This document shows, one piece after another, positions 30,444 through 41,575 of a stretch of 64,000 bases of DNA (position 1 is the first letter of the stretch; every line of letters starts with the position of its first letter). The notes under the pieces are model-generated. The model was not told the DNA's origin. It was given only the letters and a program-made list of their open reading frames with translations, and searched no databases. Both the position numbers and the translations under genes were made by a program. The stretch comes from Symbiodinium microadriaticum (taxonomy: Eukaryota; Sar; Dinophyceae; Suessiales; Symbiodiniaceae), in the NCBI GenBank assembly GCA_001939145.1, contig LSRX01000813.1:50834-114833 (forward strand), given 5' to 3'.

Positions 30444-31243
30444 CTACGGAACGGATGTTGTGAGCCAGAACCCACGGCGATCCTACAAAATGCCCCTGAT
30501 GCGAGGCAGTTGCACAAAGTCAGCTCGTCATCGTGATCAACCTGCCTTGGCAGTTCTTGCTGCGGCATTTGCTGCAATCTGGCAAAAAGGGATGATGTTT
30601 GTCTTCAACAGGGTTCTTAGAGTCTCAGGCTTGTGCTACAGAAAGCAGTCATTTGGGGTGATCAGGGAACTGATAGACATTTCACGCCTTTGCTAAGTGC
30701 TTGCTGTAAGGGCCCTGCAGATGCCTCGAGGCTGGCACAGCAGATGATGTGCACCTACAACGTGGCTTTGCAGCCGATGTGCGCAAACTGGAGCTTCCGG
30801 AAGCAGGAGCAGATTGCAAGTCGCAGTTGAGTTGAACGTCACGTGCGGGCATGCGCGCAAACAGACGGACAGACAGCCAAAGGACTGGCGTGGGCACAGA
30901 GAGAGACAGCTGAGATAGACACGAGGCACACGCTGCGTCGGTGACCAGCTTTGACGCAGGATTGTATCCGGACATAGAGGACATGGGTTCGGCCGAGTGG
31001 CCTACCTGGGTCGACAGTACAGCGGAGGACCTCGGCTCCTCTGTAGTTGCCCCGTTCCAAACCGTTTTGCAACTCGTGACAGAAGGACACCGGCCGCGGC
31101 GGTGCGATTGCCTTTGTGCCCTCCTCCGTCCGGAGCGATTCTCATTGCTCCTGAGTTGCCCATGAGGAAGGGTCAGCAAAAAGCCATAGTACAAGATAAC
31201 CAGTGAGATCTAGAATCTAGATGAAAAGCTTGGTAGCCCCGAG

Positions 31244-32890
31244 GTATATACTTTGTACACGGTGGGGGATTCGAGTATGGCTCCCCGCTGGAAGATGGCT
31301 ACGACAGCCTTTGCTCGCGAGTAGCAGCAGGTTCAGGCACGGAGCATCTCAGCCCTGTGTCTTGTCCTGCTGCATCCTGCTACTGGCTGCAGCAGGTCTA
31401 TAGTAATGCTGACAGGTGTGCCCACGGAATAGGAACGAGCTTCTCCTTGCTTGTTGCTCCGGAGGCCTTGTGGTGGTATGTCCGGATCATCCTCTGTCCG
31501 GGGAGAGCCGGCCGTTTAAAGCACCCGAAATCATCGACGTGCTGCTGAAAGGTCTGCCGGCGAGAGCATCAAGGAATGATACCTGTTCGTTAGTGCAAAA
31601 AGATTTTGAACGTCAAGAAACGGTGGCCTAAGCCTGAGTGACAGATCAGATCAGAGTGCAGCAGGTTTACGGTGGCTACTGCGATTCGACCCCGTGACAA
31701 AGGAGCGAAGGAAAGCTTCCCAGAAGCTGATCCTAGCTGGGGACTCCGCTGGAGCTACGCAGGTATCGACTTAGCACGCCAAACAGAGCCTTTTTTTCAG
31801 TCTTTCAGACTCTATCAGTTCTTACGACAGCTTCTCATATCGGTACTCCTTGAACTTTGGAAAGCACAGGCGCTTTCAGTTGCACTGCGTGCGCTGGAAA
31901 AAGACGACACGGAGCTGACAGCCTCACTTTGTGGACTGGTGCTGATTTCACCATGGCTTGACCTGAGCTGCGGAAGCCACACCTATGAAGCCTGGCACAA
32001 CACGGAGGGAAGATTGCTTGTTTCGCGTAAAAGCTAAGCGTCAGTAGCTCTGTCGATCGTCAAGAGCTTTTCTTCATAGCCGTATGTCAGATGTCATACC
32101 TAGCTTTTTGCACACGGCTATTAGTTGCTGGTGCTGCGCAGAGGACTTTCACCCAATTTAAGGTGAGCAACGCCTATGCAGAAGAGGCCGACACTGGCGA
32201 TCTCGCCTTCCGGGAGCATGCCGATGACAACAGAGCATCTTTCCGTCGCACCGTTGGCAGCACGCTTCCTGCCGATCCCTCCGCCCTTCCTGTTTCAGTG
32301 ATGATGTTGGATACTGAGAGATGGTGAGTCGAAAGGTATGGCCATGACATACACCGGATCATCAGGGCTTGTCAAGGCCAGCTTTTGATGTTGAATGCAG
32401 TATGTTGCTCGCTGGCTTTCCGGGAGGATGCTACCTTCAGCCCTTATTGGCTGGTACGCAACCTCGAGTCTGACCTTGTCGCCAAGCTTGCCAAGCTGCA
32501 GACTCCCGTACTTTGTCAGCATCTTCAGCAGCGTGGTGAATTAACAGAGACACACCCTCTTCCCTGATCCAGTGTTACGGCGCATCCTGTGGACCCCAGC
32601 CCAGCAAAACACCATACGGCGCATCCTGTATCCGTGTGATTCGGCCCAGATGTGGATTTGTGCTGGTGCAGCAGAGACGCTGAGTGGCGAGGCTCCACTG
32701 CTTGCGTGCCACCGCGGCTGAGAGAAGCTTGTTATTTTGCCATTAGAGGTCCTGGACTTTGCTGAGCGACTTCGGGGCAAGGCCCGGTGCAAACCACACT
32801 TCCTATCACGACAGATGCATCTCTCTGTAAGGTACCCATTGAGGCATGGCTCCATGAAGGCATGTTCCATGACTGGGTGATGCCCCGTGC
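31244..32890 (+). CDS. Alpha/beta hydrolase, hormone-sensitive-lipase type, multi-exon
   Basis: The order of motifs matches the alpha/beta-hydrolase-3 (HSL) family, carboxylic-ester hydrolases. Approximate exons: 31244-31330, IYFVHGGGFEYGSP (oxyanion HGGG); 31465-31551, GLVVVCPDHPLSGESRPFKA (the family's VDYRLAPE-like strand); 31703-31762, KLILAGDSAGATQ (nucleophile Ser in GDSAG); 31870-31990, LCGLVLISPWLDLSCGSHTY; 32163-32250, AYAEEADTGDLAFREH; about 32420-32510, FSPYWLVRNLESDLVAKLA; about 32651-32705, MWICAGAAETLSGEAPLLA (acid-residue region); about 32749-32780, VLDFAERLRGK; 32832-32890, EAWLHEGMFHDWV (catalytic His). GT donors follow 31330 and 31762. Possible earlier exons are 30714-30828 and 30953-31058. 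The start and last exon are not fixed, and some phases remain unresolved. The substrate is unknown. Confidence 0.85.
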
Positions 32891-33269
32891 CTGCAGTTTA
32901 TTCCTGTATTCCTGTATTTGGCTTGTTTGGCAACTGGAGTGTCGCAGAAAGTGTTGGAGATAAACTTACGATGTCTCAGCAGTGTGTGCTAGATGATCCG
33001 AAGGTATACAACAGACCATCCTATGCCGAGCAAAGATGCTGCGATGAAGCTGAACGGCATGCGGGAATGCTATTGCTTGGTTTAGTGTCTAGTGTATCGA
33101 GATGTGATTTGTGCCCAGGAACAACATGTTTGACTTCATTGCCCGGATACGTCTTGGCCCCTTTGTTTCCGTTGTGTGGCATGCGTGCGGCTTGTTGCCG
33201 GAGGGCACTCGTCTTGCTAGCTGAGGTGGCACATCCTTCACCCCTGCAAATGGCATTCATTACTATATA

Positions 33270-33690
33270 GAAGAATGGGAATGAACGCCAATGTCTCATT
33301 AACAGAGCGATAAAACAATTCCAATCTGTTATTCCTTCAAGAAGACCGAATTCTATTATCTCCAATTACGGGGCAATCATTCTCTCATCGATTTTGATCT
33401 TTATAATATTCATCTAATAGAATTTAATACATGTTTCTTACACGACAGACAAACTTAGAAACATATGAAGAATTACATGATTTTACGATTATGAGATGAC
33501 TTGAAAATATTGGATCTTATATTTCGAACATAAATTCTTGAAGATTTATTATCGGTACATTGAAGATCGAAATATTTTGTATATTTTTTTATTTATATTG
33601 GGTAAAAAATTTTTTAAAAATTATTTTTTAATTTTTTTGGAAATTATTTTTGAAATTTTTTTTTGAAAATATTATTGGCGATATTTTGAN
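33270..33690. other. Hyper-AT tract ending at an undetermined base
   Basis: About 420 bp with very low GC, including long A and T runs around 33590-33670, ending at an N at 33690. Both flanks are much richer in GC. It holds no gene. It may be a genuine AT-rich spacer, a fragment of organellar or foreign origin, or a scaffold join. Confidence 0.6.
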
Positions 33691-35100
33691 GAATTCTGGT
33701 TCTTTGTCGTCGATTCGGCTTGGTTACCCCGTAAGGCCTCTTCCGAAAGATCCAATAATCCCCCCGATCCAATATATATCAATATCGATGGCTCTTCGTT
33801 GCGAGGAGATCGCGTTTTGAGCACAAATTTGAGCCCCAAAAGTCGTCGAGCTACGAAGCTTGAGACTCCATTCTAGATGAACCCAAAATTTCGGAATTCT
33901 CGGGGGGGTTGGATACCAAGGTCCACAGACTGCTTATGATGGGGTTTGGGATATCACTCCATAGAGAGAGGTGGCGGCAATGCGAGATAAAGAAGCCAGT
34001 TAGCTGTTTGGCTGTGTGAGTGTGATATGCAGTTTTACGCCAAATCAATTGATTGGTCTTGCTGCGTTTTGTAGAGGAAGAGTTGAGCGTTTAGGTGTCT
34101 TAATGGCAGTGAAGGAGATAGTTGTAAAAATGGAAGTCCATTGAAATGTCCACGCTTAGATAACGGAGGTAAGAGATTTTTGCAAGCTTCTAAAAGCTCA
34201 ACCAAAAGCGACAAAAGTGCAACTTTGACAGTTATCACAACAACGATTACGGCGACTTCACTATGAGCCAAGCGAAAGTTCAAGTTGTACAAGCAAAAAG
34301 AAGAAGATGCCATAAGGAGCGTGAAAAAAGAGAGTGTCGAAGGATGCAAGACAATCTCTTGAGTTGCAAGTGAAGTGTTTGAGAATCGACCGTGCAACCG
34401 CCACTTGTTTCGATGAGGGCGTAACAAACATGTCAATTTTTACTGCATGCTGTTTTCCTAGTGTCTCACTTTGTTGACCGCAGGTCTGACTAGATTCAAG
34501 CGAACCGACAAAACTCAGAGCACGTGCTGGTAGCATCAAGAGAAGCTGGAAATGAGAATGCCCCTGTGCGACGGCCAGGTGATGTCGATATCGAAGCTGT
34601 CATCGCTAATCGCCTTTCACTGGCTGCGCTCGCATGGTGCTTATTACCCAGGGTGCTGCCTCCCAACAACCGCTTTTGAGGGGGCGGGGTCTGTCATCAT
34701 TGACGAGAGTCAGCAAAAGGGGCCCCGAGTCCGTCTCCAATGTCGCCGGCACGACTGGTCACTTCATCATCCGTACAGGTGACCCCCAGCAACCAACGGG
34801 TGGGCACACGGCCATTCAATTGCAAACCCTTCGCCGGCTGCTAGCTAAAACCGTCGGCATCCGGGGAGTGGCCTGTGCTCGGCTCGAGCCCATCACGCCG
34901 CGAATGATTCCGCAAGCCCTCAGCACATAGTGCTGAGTACACGGGACCCGTGCGAAAGGGCTACTGGCCAAGTTTAGGGCATCGCATTTCAGCTATCAGT
35001 TAAGCGCCGTCGTGTGGAGTGTTGGTCTCCAAAAGCGCGGAGACTGCCTCCCACTTAATGACAACCTGTAAAAGGCATTGACTGTCCTCATATAGTGGGG
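33691..35100. other. No gene recognised; one plus frame of interest
   Basis: Moderately AT-rich. The plus frame at 34634-34930 is the best candidate: it contains GHFIIRTGDPQQPTGGHTA and LQTLRRLLAKTVGIRG and ends in TAG. It has no recognised family and lacks clear splice sites. The minus frames at 34035-34539 are Leu/Ser-rich and less convincing. Confidence 0.3.
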
Positions 35101-35152
35101 GTTGACCTTTAGATTGAAGGCAGTATCATGTTTGTTCCTTACGATGGCATAG

Positions 35153-38100
35153 TCATGGTGGATCTGATGAGTCCTGATTTGCAGCCGTTGACATACCAAG
35201 TTGGGATCCTTCGCGGGAACGTGAAGAATCGCGCAGCTGGACAAAAGTGTGAAGAAGATGAGATTCAAGGACATGAATCGGCTTTGCATGGGCAACTGCA
35301 CGCTTCATATGGTTTGCTTCGGATTCCAAAGCTGGTTGGTGAAACCACATCATCGGGTTTTGTGGTGTGTTTGGGATCATTGATCCGATTCGTAGGTCTG
35401 TGGTTTGCAGGGCTGTATCGCGAAGGATGATTTCGTGTCGCATCAGTGGTCCCTCCACGTTGATTGACATCGATGTGCGAGAAGCTGCACAAGCACAATG
35501 GACTTATCCAAGGTTTGTGGCGCCATGACTTTCTTGCGATGTGGAGGGCTTCTGTCTTTGTTCTTCCAGGCTCAAGTGTGAAAGTGTTGTCCAGACATGT
35601 GGCGGTTCCGGGGCGGTCTGCCAGGCGGCTGCATGGCCGGGGTCGCTGAGTTGCGACTTCTCCTGCATGGGCGGCTACACGCCTGGAAGCTCCTTCGGGT
35701 ACATGGGTATCGCAAACGTAGGCGTGCCGGCAGGGCCTGGGATTTCAGGTTGTGCTCTGTGTTTCCGACCACGTGGCCATGTGGAGTGAAAGATTCCAGT
35801 TGGGTTGTGTTTCTGGTTTGCAGGATGCAGGGAGTCTCAGCCGAGCAGCGATGCGATGTTGCAACAACATGTTGCGACACTGGCGCACCAGCCGTTCAGC
35901 GTACTCTTTGGAGACACTGAGCTCCGGATCAATTTTTCTACCTATGTGAAGGAGCTACGTCGGGCGACACCTGCAAGATTGCCACAGACGTGCCGAGCGG
36001 AGGCTACACCGCTGGAGAGTCGCACCCTGTCTCAACAAGGGTGATGCCTCACAGACCTCCCAAGTTCGAATGCTCCAAGCCCAGTGCCATCTAGCAGCCA
36101 AGATAATGCCCAGTGCAGGCTCCATGAGGGCAAGCGTTAGAAGATGGTAACCACAGGCCGCAGTTGTGACAGGTCGGGCTGATGTCAAAGCTTTGAGGGT
36201 CTGACACTGCAGCGATAGCATTCCGTTGTACTGCGAGTCCTTGCTGAGGCTCATGGTGCCGAGGGCCTCGTAGCCGAGCGATAGGTAGACATCAAGCCTT
36301 TCGAGACAATCCGGCAATCAAAGGTGACCGAGTCAGCAAATTCAAGGTGAAACCATCGGGATACGAAGTAACTAATTTCGCCGGGGAGCCAGATACTGCA
36401 CATGTCCCGCGGATTCAAAAGTTCTAGGGCTCATGCAAATCGTTCGCAAGCTTTGGCCCGGGCATCTCGTGAAGACACATTCGAAAGTCGCAGGCTTCTA
36501 CAGGTTCTCATTCTTCGCTTGGGTGTAGATTTTTGTGGGGCCTTCGAGTTTCGGACTTGGGTTTCGGGTACTGGCGGGAAATCTGACACGACTGCAGCAG
36601 AGTTCTTCTCATTAATGACACCAGATCAACATTCAGAACTAAACGCTAAGCCGTCAAAAATCCCACGCTACACAGTGTTTCCTACTTGCTTTGGAGTTGT
36701 GGACATCCAACTTTCAACACAGGATCCTTGTTGAAACCTGAAGCCGAATACCTCCTGTGGCTTGAAACCGGGCACCGGGGTCGACAAAGACCTCGGCTGA
36801 CGCTGTCTTCAAGGCAGAAGTGGCATACATGGGCCCTTCGGGTGTTTTTCGAAGGTACATGGTGACAGTCACCTCGACCACTTCACTGGGTCCCTTGGTG
36901 CTTGGTTTCTGGAAGCTTTCAACCTGTGTCTGTTCTCCGCTGTCGATGTTTCGCGAGTCAGCATCGGCGCTGAGCCCTTTGAGGACAAGAGTTGGAGCAC
37001 GTTGAACTTCTGCGTAGTGAAAGTTTGCTGTTCTGGTTTACTGGTGCAGCTCGGTGTTCCCTCCGTATCTGCCCCCTTGCAGATGCGAAGGCATGGAATT
37101 TGAGTTGGTAATTACACGATTGCATTGCCCTACGCATGAAACTGCAGATCCCTGGTCGACTGAGGACAGAAGCTGGTGTCCAACGGTGGAACTTTCAGCA
37201 ACGGCATGGTCTCTGATGCTGCGGTGGGGATCACGTAGGATCAGTTTTGTCGGCTCGGAATTTGCATCGTCCGTCGAGCTTTGGCGGGTTCGCCTTGGGG
37301 TGCAATTGGTATTGTCGTGGGGGCAGTAACGTTGCTCAGTCTCTAAACTATGTCCAGTCGTCCCTGATCCACATAGTAGTACTGTCATCAATTCTGGCCC
37401 AAAGCCACAAATACACGAAGCTACGACGTGCCCAGTATTCAGGCAAAGACCACGAGCATGCAACATGCGTGGACGGCACCAAGCTCTGGTGATGCGATTT
37501 GACTGCGTTTGGAAGGGCAGGACATTTGTGTTTGGCAGCTTCGCCTCAGTCTCAACACAAAGATTTGATTGCTACTTCTCGTCCAATTGCGAGTTTAGAG
37601 GTTGTCTCGGAGCGCGATTCCCAGAATTCCCCTCCAAGGGAGCCATTGAGCCTTCGAGTAAGCTCGGGGCTTTTGTTTCTTAGCTCCGCTTTGTGGCGCC
37701 GTAGATTGGGAACGTCCCGTGGTTTCGGGATGGAACCTGAGGTCACATTCCGTGCTCTGTGCGGTGCAGGTGGCAGCGTCGATGAGATGCATCTTGGATC
37801 TGAATTCGAAGCTTTTGAGGGCGTGAACGGACTTGGTCATGGTTCTGATTCAGTAGTATCTCTCTTGGGAAGGGTTCAAAGCAGGAGAGAAGCAAAAGTC
37901 TTATTGCTGCACATGCTTCCGATGTTTCTTGGGCCCGCAGTGCGAGCCGAGGTGGGCTGCTGCAGAGGTGATGGTCTCTGCCATGGTACCTCTTGGGCAG
38001 CATGGAGTTCCCTCTTGAGAACGCTTTTCCCTGGACCCCCCCGAAACCTCATGGCAGCACATCACGCTTGGAGAACGCAACACTTCCTGTTCACCAGTCT

Positions 38101-39833
38101 CCCTTTCCCGTAGGACCCCGTAGGAAGGCTTCCATGCCATGGACTGAGGTCTTGAACACGACGACAACAACAACTGATCCAAATGCAACTACATCGTCTA
38201 CGACAACTGTAGACACGACCACCACGACGACCACGGATGGGGGCACTGTACCTGGGCCTACTTGGCATTCTCGTTAGTTTCTGGTCGTGAACACAGCATT
38301 CCATCTCGTCTGATTTCGACCCTGGACTGCAGACGTCGGCAGCTGCGATTCTTTGCGGAGCACCGGCTCTGATCCTAGCAGCAATCTTCCAGCTGTGGTG
38401 AGGTGCAAACCAGCCTACCTTGTCCACACGGAGGGCAATGACAAAGTATCATTGTGTGCACTACGAACCTTGTAATTGCCTTGTACAGATGCTTGGCCAC
38501 CTTTTCGCAGAGAGGCTAGTGTCGATGTGCAAAGATGTGCAAATGGAGCTTCGTGCTTGCCTGCTGTTGCAAGTCTTGTTTTCTTCAGACCGGCATGGCA
38601 CGTGAACTTCGACGGGCATTCTTGGCTCGGAAGGAGAGAGAGAGAAGGGCTTTTCAGAGGCGGCTAGAGTGGCAGGCAGCGCGGATTCCGGTCCCGCGCT
38701 GAAAGATGGCGGTCACAGGTGCTTGCGTTGGCCAAAGAACGGGCTCGAGCTGTTTGGGATCCCCGTTCTTCCCCGAATCTGGTCATATTCAGAGAGAGCA
38801 GGCCGCAGCTTCCGCAGAGTTGTTGGGCACTTCCTGTCCCGTGGATCCAGCTTTGGCTTTGTCAGCTTCACCCAACCTTCCTCGAGCCTCACCCATCCAC
38901 CTCGAGCAGTGGAAGGCAGTTTCACGCGGTTTGGCGGGCATTTTCCAGGATGCCACGCCGGGAAGCTGTGCATCTGCACACGTTCTTACAGGGAATGTGG
39001 CCGGCCCGCAAAGCCCTGCCAGTGCAAGCCCCTGGAGTCCCTGGAGCCCTAAGACCCCCGTGAGCCCAGCCAGCCCGTGGAATGGGTCACCGGTTGTTGT
39101 CGAGCAGTGGCAAACTGTGGGCAAGCGCTTGGCATCAGTGTTCCAAGACGACGGTCTCTGGGCCACAACGCCAACGGCTTCAAGCCCGGATTGGCACAGG
39201 CCCCTGTCAGAACAAGATCTTGCAGTGCTTGCGAGCTCTCTAACATGTCATGTCTTGCAGGCCTGCACCACGATGATGATTGTCTTGGAGATCGAGTACA
39301 GGTGATGCTTGGCACTCGCGGCGATGTAGCGATAGGGTCGTGTCGCGAAGTCGAGATGCGACGATGGTTGATGTGGTGTGCAATCGGTCTTCCACAGTGA
39401 TAACCAAAGTAGTGCACAAGGGTCTGCGTTGCTCACACGACTCAGCCAAGTAGGACTTGCGGACTGAGAGGTCGTTCCCTGATGGGAATCATGATGTCCA
39501 TGTGCATAGAACATTAACAGGACCTGCAGTTTTCCAACTCTGTACAGCAGAGACAGCCTGCAGCGTTCCGTGACCCCGACAAGAGCAACTGCTCAGCGCA
39601 GGCAGCGACACTGGCTGTTGGTGCGGAGCATTGCTGGCTGATGCAAACAATCCAGGAAATTCTTGCAGCCTGTATTCACTGAATGTAGCCTTGTAACTGC
39701 TGGAGGCAAGGTTCGCAAATTGCAAGGCTGGGCCCATCTGGCTCAAAGCTTGCAGGGCTGTTGCCCGCACAAACATCTTCGGCTCGCGTCTTGTCTCAAC
39801 TTCTGCACGAACAGTGACGAACATTGCAGACAA
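35153..39833 (-). CDS. Candidate multi-exon minus-strand gene, unidentified
   Basis: Five minus-strand stretches have strongly protein-like composition and would read in this order: 39600-39833 (VRAEVETRREPKMFVRATAL, then YKATFSEYRLQEFPGLF); 37090-37250 (LILRDPHRSIRDHAVAESS, then GQCNRVITNSNSMPSHL); 36750-36960 (SEVVEVTVTMYLRKTPEGPM, then ASAEVFVDPGARFQ); 36130-36310 (LDVYLSLGYEALGTMSLSKD, then SLQCQTLKALTSARPVTT); and 35153-35470 (MRHEIILRDTALQTTDLRIG). Beta-strand-like VTVTMYL and EVFVDPG segments fit an extracellular domain. I cannot name the family or prove the exons are joined. Plus-strand frames also cross this region. Confidence 0.3.
35541..35789 (+). CDS. Cys/Gly-rich plus-strand frame
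   Basis: The frame contains CESVVQTCGGSGAVCQ, then LSCDFSCMGGYTPGSSFG, with five cysteines in about 35 residues, as in small disulphide-rich extracellular modules. It conflicts in strand with the minus-strand candidate around it. Not assigned to a family. Confidence 0.2.
   Translation: MEGFCLCSSRLKCESVVQTCGGSGAVCQAAAWPGSLSCDFSCMGGYTPGSSFGYMGIANVGVPAGPGISGCALCFRPRGHVE
38106..38277 (+). CDS. Candidate exon with Thr-rich linker
   Basis: After WTEVLN the frame has two threonine runs separated by DPNATTSS and ending TDGGTVPG. Thr-run linkers are common in predicted secreted dinoflagellate proteins. The runs use mixed ACG/ACA/ACT/ACC codons, not one repeated triplet. That argues for selection on the protein rather than a simple repeat. 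Confidence 0.3.
38595..38702 (+). CDS. Small charged helical ORF, 35 aa
   Basis: ATG to TGA, reading MARELRRAFLARKERERRAF, then QRRLEWQAARIPVPR: a very basic amphipathic helix. The next plus frame (38706 on) starts four bases later in the same phase. The two may be exon pieces of one protein, or the stop may be a mutation or error. Confidence 0.25.
   Translation: MARELRRAFLARKERERRAFQRRLEWQAARIPVPR
38706..39305 (+). CDS. Protein with duplicated EQW...FQD motif
   Basis: A 199-codon frame with an internal duplication: SPIHLEQWKAVSRGLAGIFQD at residues 62-82 and SPVVVEQWQTVGKRLASVFQD at 128-148, 66 residues apart. Between them is a Ser/Pro/Trp-rich spacer (SASPWSPWSPKTPVSPASPW). Conservation of the motif at protein level with diverged codons is good evidence of coding. 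The true exon probably ends near 39259 at an AG/GC boundary, since the last residues look intronic. I do not recognise the family. A third, weaker copy may start at residue 25. Confidence 0.55.
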   Translation: MAVTGACVGQRTGSSCLGSPFFPESGHIQREQAAASAELLGTSCPVDPALALSASPNLPRASPIHLEQWKAVSRGLAGIFQDATPGSCASAHVLTGNVAGPQSPASASPWSPWSPKTPVSPASPWNGSPVVVEQWQTVGKRLASVFQDDGLWATTPTASSPDWHRPLSEQDLAVLASSLTCHVLQACTTMMIVLEIEYR

Positions 39834-40352
39834 ACTTGGGAGGTTTGCCGAGCAGGGGATTTTGAGACTTTTTCACACCAGCTCCAGGTGAACTGCTTGT
39901 GCAGTTCCGAGCCAGCCTAGAGCTCTGTCATTTCCTTTTGGAGTCCCCATCCAGTGCAGGCTCCGATGCTCTTCGCCATGTCGGCAGCAGCCTCGGGGTT
40001 GGGGTGGGAGATTTACCATTTGCACAGACACAAACACGTACATGAAGGCAGGTGCGTGCATGTGTGTAAATGTCAGACACCTGAAGCATAGTTTATATAT
40101 AGTTATACATACATATATACACATACAAAAAAGCTATGAGATGATAACATGTGCAATCATGTTGTTCTTATGCGTGCCGCTACTATTCTTTCTCAGCAGT
40201 AGTTTTCCTACGGTTAGTAATTTTGAGTAGCCAAGACCGTGCATATGAATGGAGTATACGGTAGTGCAGTATATGTTGTGGCAAATAGATCCGAGTGAGC
40301 AGGTTTACACCTGCTGGCAAACAAATAGATTCGGGCACAAAGGGATGTACCG

Positions 40353-40715
40353 GTGAAGAGAAGCAAGAACACGCATGATGAATGGAGCAAGCAAGCAGGC
40401 AGGCAGGCAGGCGGACGTGAGGGCAGGCAAGCTTCATACCGCAAGCAGCGGCACTTTCTTACGTGCATCTATGTAGCTCTGTTTTGCCTTGACTCTCCAC
40501 CCGCTGATCAACATGAGTTTTTGCATGTTGGCGCTCACTCAGCCTTTCGAGACGGAGTGGCTCTGCCTGACACGCCCGAGCACCAGGCCATGTCTGAAGC
40601 CATTGAGACGTACCTTCTTATCGGTGCATCCATGGAGGCACCCGCGCAGCAACAGCAGCCGAGAATGTACATCCATGGCATGGCGTTGAAAAGCAGAGCC
40701 ATGACGCCAGGTTGA
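40353..40715 (+). CDS. Possible terminal exon, unidentified
   Basis: The first part of the frame crosses a GGCA repeat (40388-40425) and is not credible. From about 40495 it reads DSPPADQHEFLHVGAHSAF, then HQAMSEAIETYLLIGASMEA and MYIHGMALKSR before TGA. A Gln run (CAG/CAA) lies near the end. It could be a last exon. Confidence 0.25.
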   Translation: MKRSKNTHDEWSKQAGRQAGGREGRQASYRKQRHFLTCIYVALFCLDSPPADQHEFLHVGAHSAFRDGVALPDTPEHQAMSEAIETYLLIGASMEAPAQQQQPRMYIHGMALKSRAMTPG

Positions 40716-40967
40716 GTCGACTCCAGGAAGAAGAAGCAGAAGAAGAGACAGAGAGAGAAGAGGAGGCGTGAGCCGCACCACGCCGCAGTCTTTCATGGCA
40801 TCACATTCACAGTATCTTTATGATATGGACTTTGGTGGTTCCATCCGGCTTCCTCGAGGCAGATGAGCTTGCAGAACGCGATGACCGTCATGACCACGAC
40901 AGACCTGACCTTAGCACTTTCGATCCGGTGCTGCAGCCGCGGCAGACATGCGCTCGCATGTACCCAT

Positions 40968-41325
40968 GTGTGTGCGCGTGTGTGTGTGTTTGGAGGAGAG
41001 AGAGAGAGAGAGAGAGAACGAGAGAGAGAGAGTGTGTGTGTGTGTGTCTCTGTGTGTGTGTGTGTGTGTTTGTGTGTTTGTGTGTTTGTGTGTTTGTGTG
41101 TGTCATCCCTGTAACAAAGGGCTAGTAGATCGTAACATTTGCATGAGTCCGTGTGAAGAAGCAGGGGGCGTGGTGGTCACATCCTAGCCATGCCAACCGA
41201 GTCTAAGCACTTTCGCACACACACACACACACACGCACACACACATTCACACCTACACACATATTAAGCACATGCAGACAGACAAACAAACAGACAGACC
41301 GACCGACCGACAGACAGACAGACAG

Positions 41326-41359
<34 letters not shown>

Positions 41360-41404
41360 ACACACACACACACACAAACACACAGACAGACACAGACAAA
41401 CACT
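40968..41404. repeat. GT, GA, AC and ACAG simple repeats
   Basis: Two blocks: 40968-41103 has GT then GA then GT with TTTG interruptions; 41216-41404 has AC then about 20 ACAG/ACCG units then AC. About 110 bp of ordinary sequence separates them. Frames here (Cys/Val, Arg/Glu) are repeat artefacts. Confidence 0.95.
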
Positions 41405-41575
41405 TGTATCAGATCTAAGTTGTCGTTAATGTGGCTCGTTCTGTTCGTCTCGCTTTCCTGATTTGCTGGAAAAAGCACATTCACTGGATCCGGCGGCTGA
41501 GGGTCACATCCGCACTGCGGATTCTGCCGGGTGGACCGAGCTGCTTGGCTTCCATGACGTCTTTGCCTTTAAACG

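Noticed and set aside
40888..41106. CRISPR-like periodicity in the GT/GA/ACAG region
   Set aside because: These are plain simple repeats without unique spacers.
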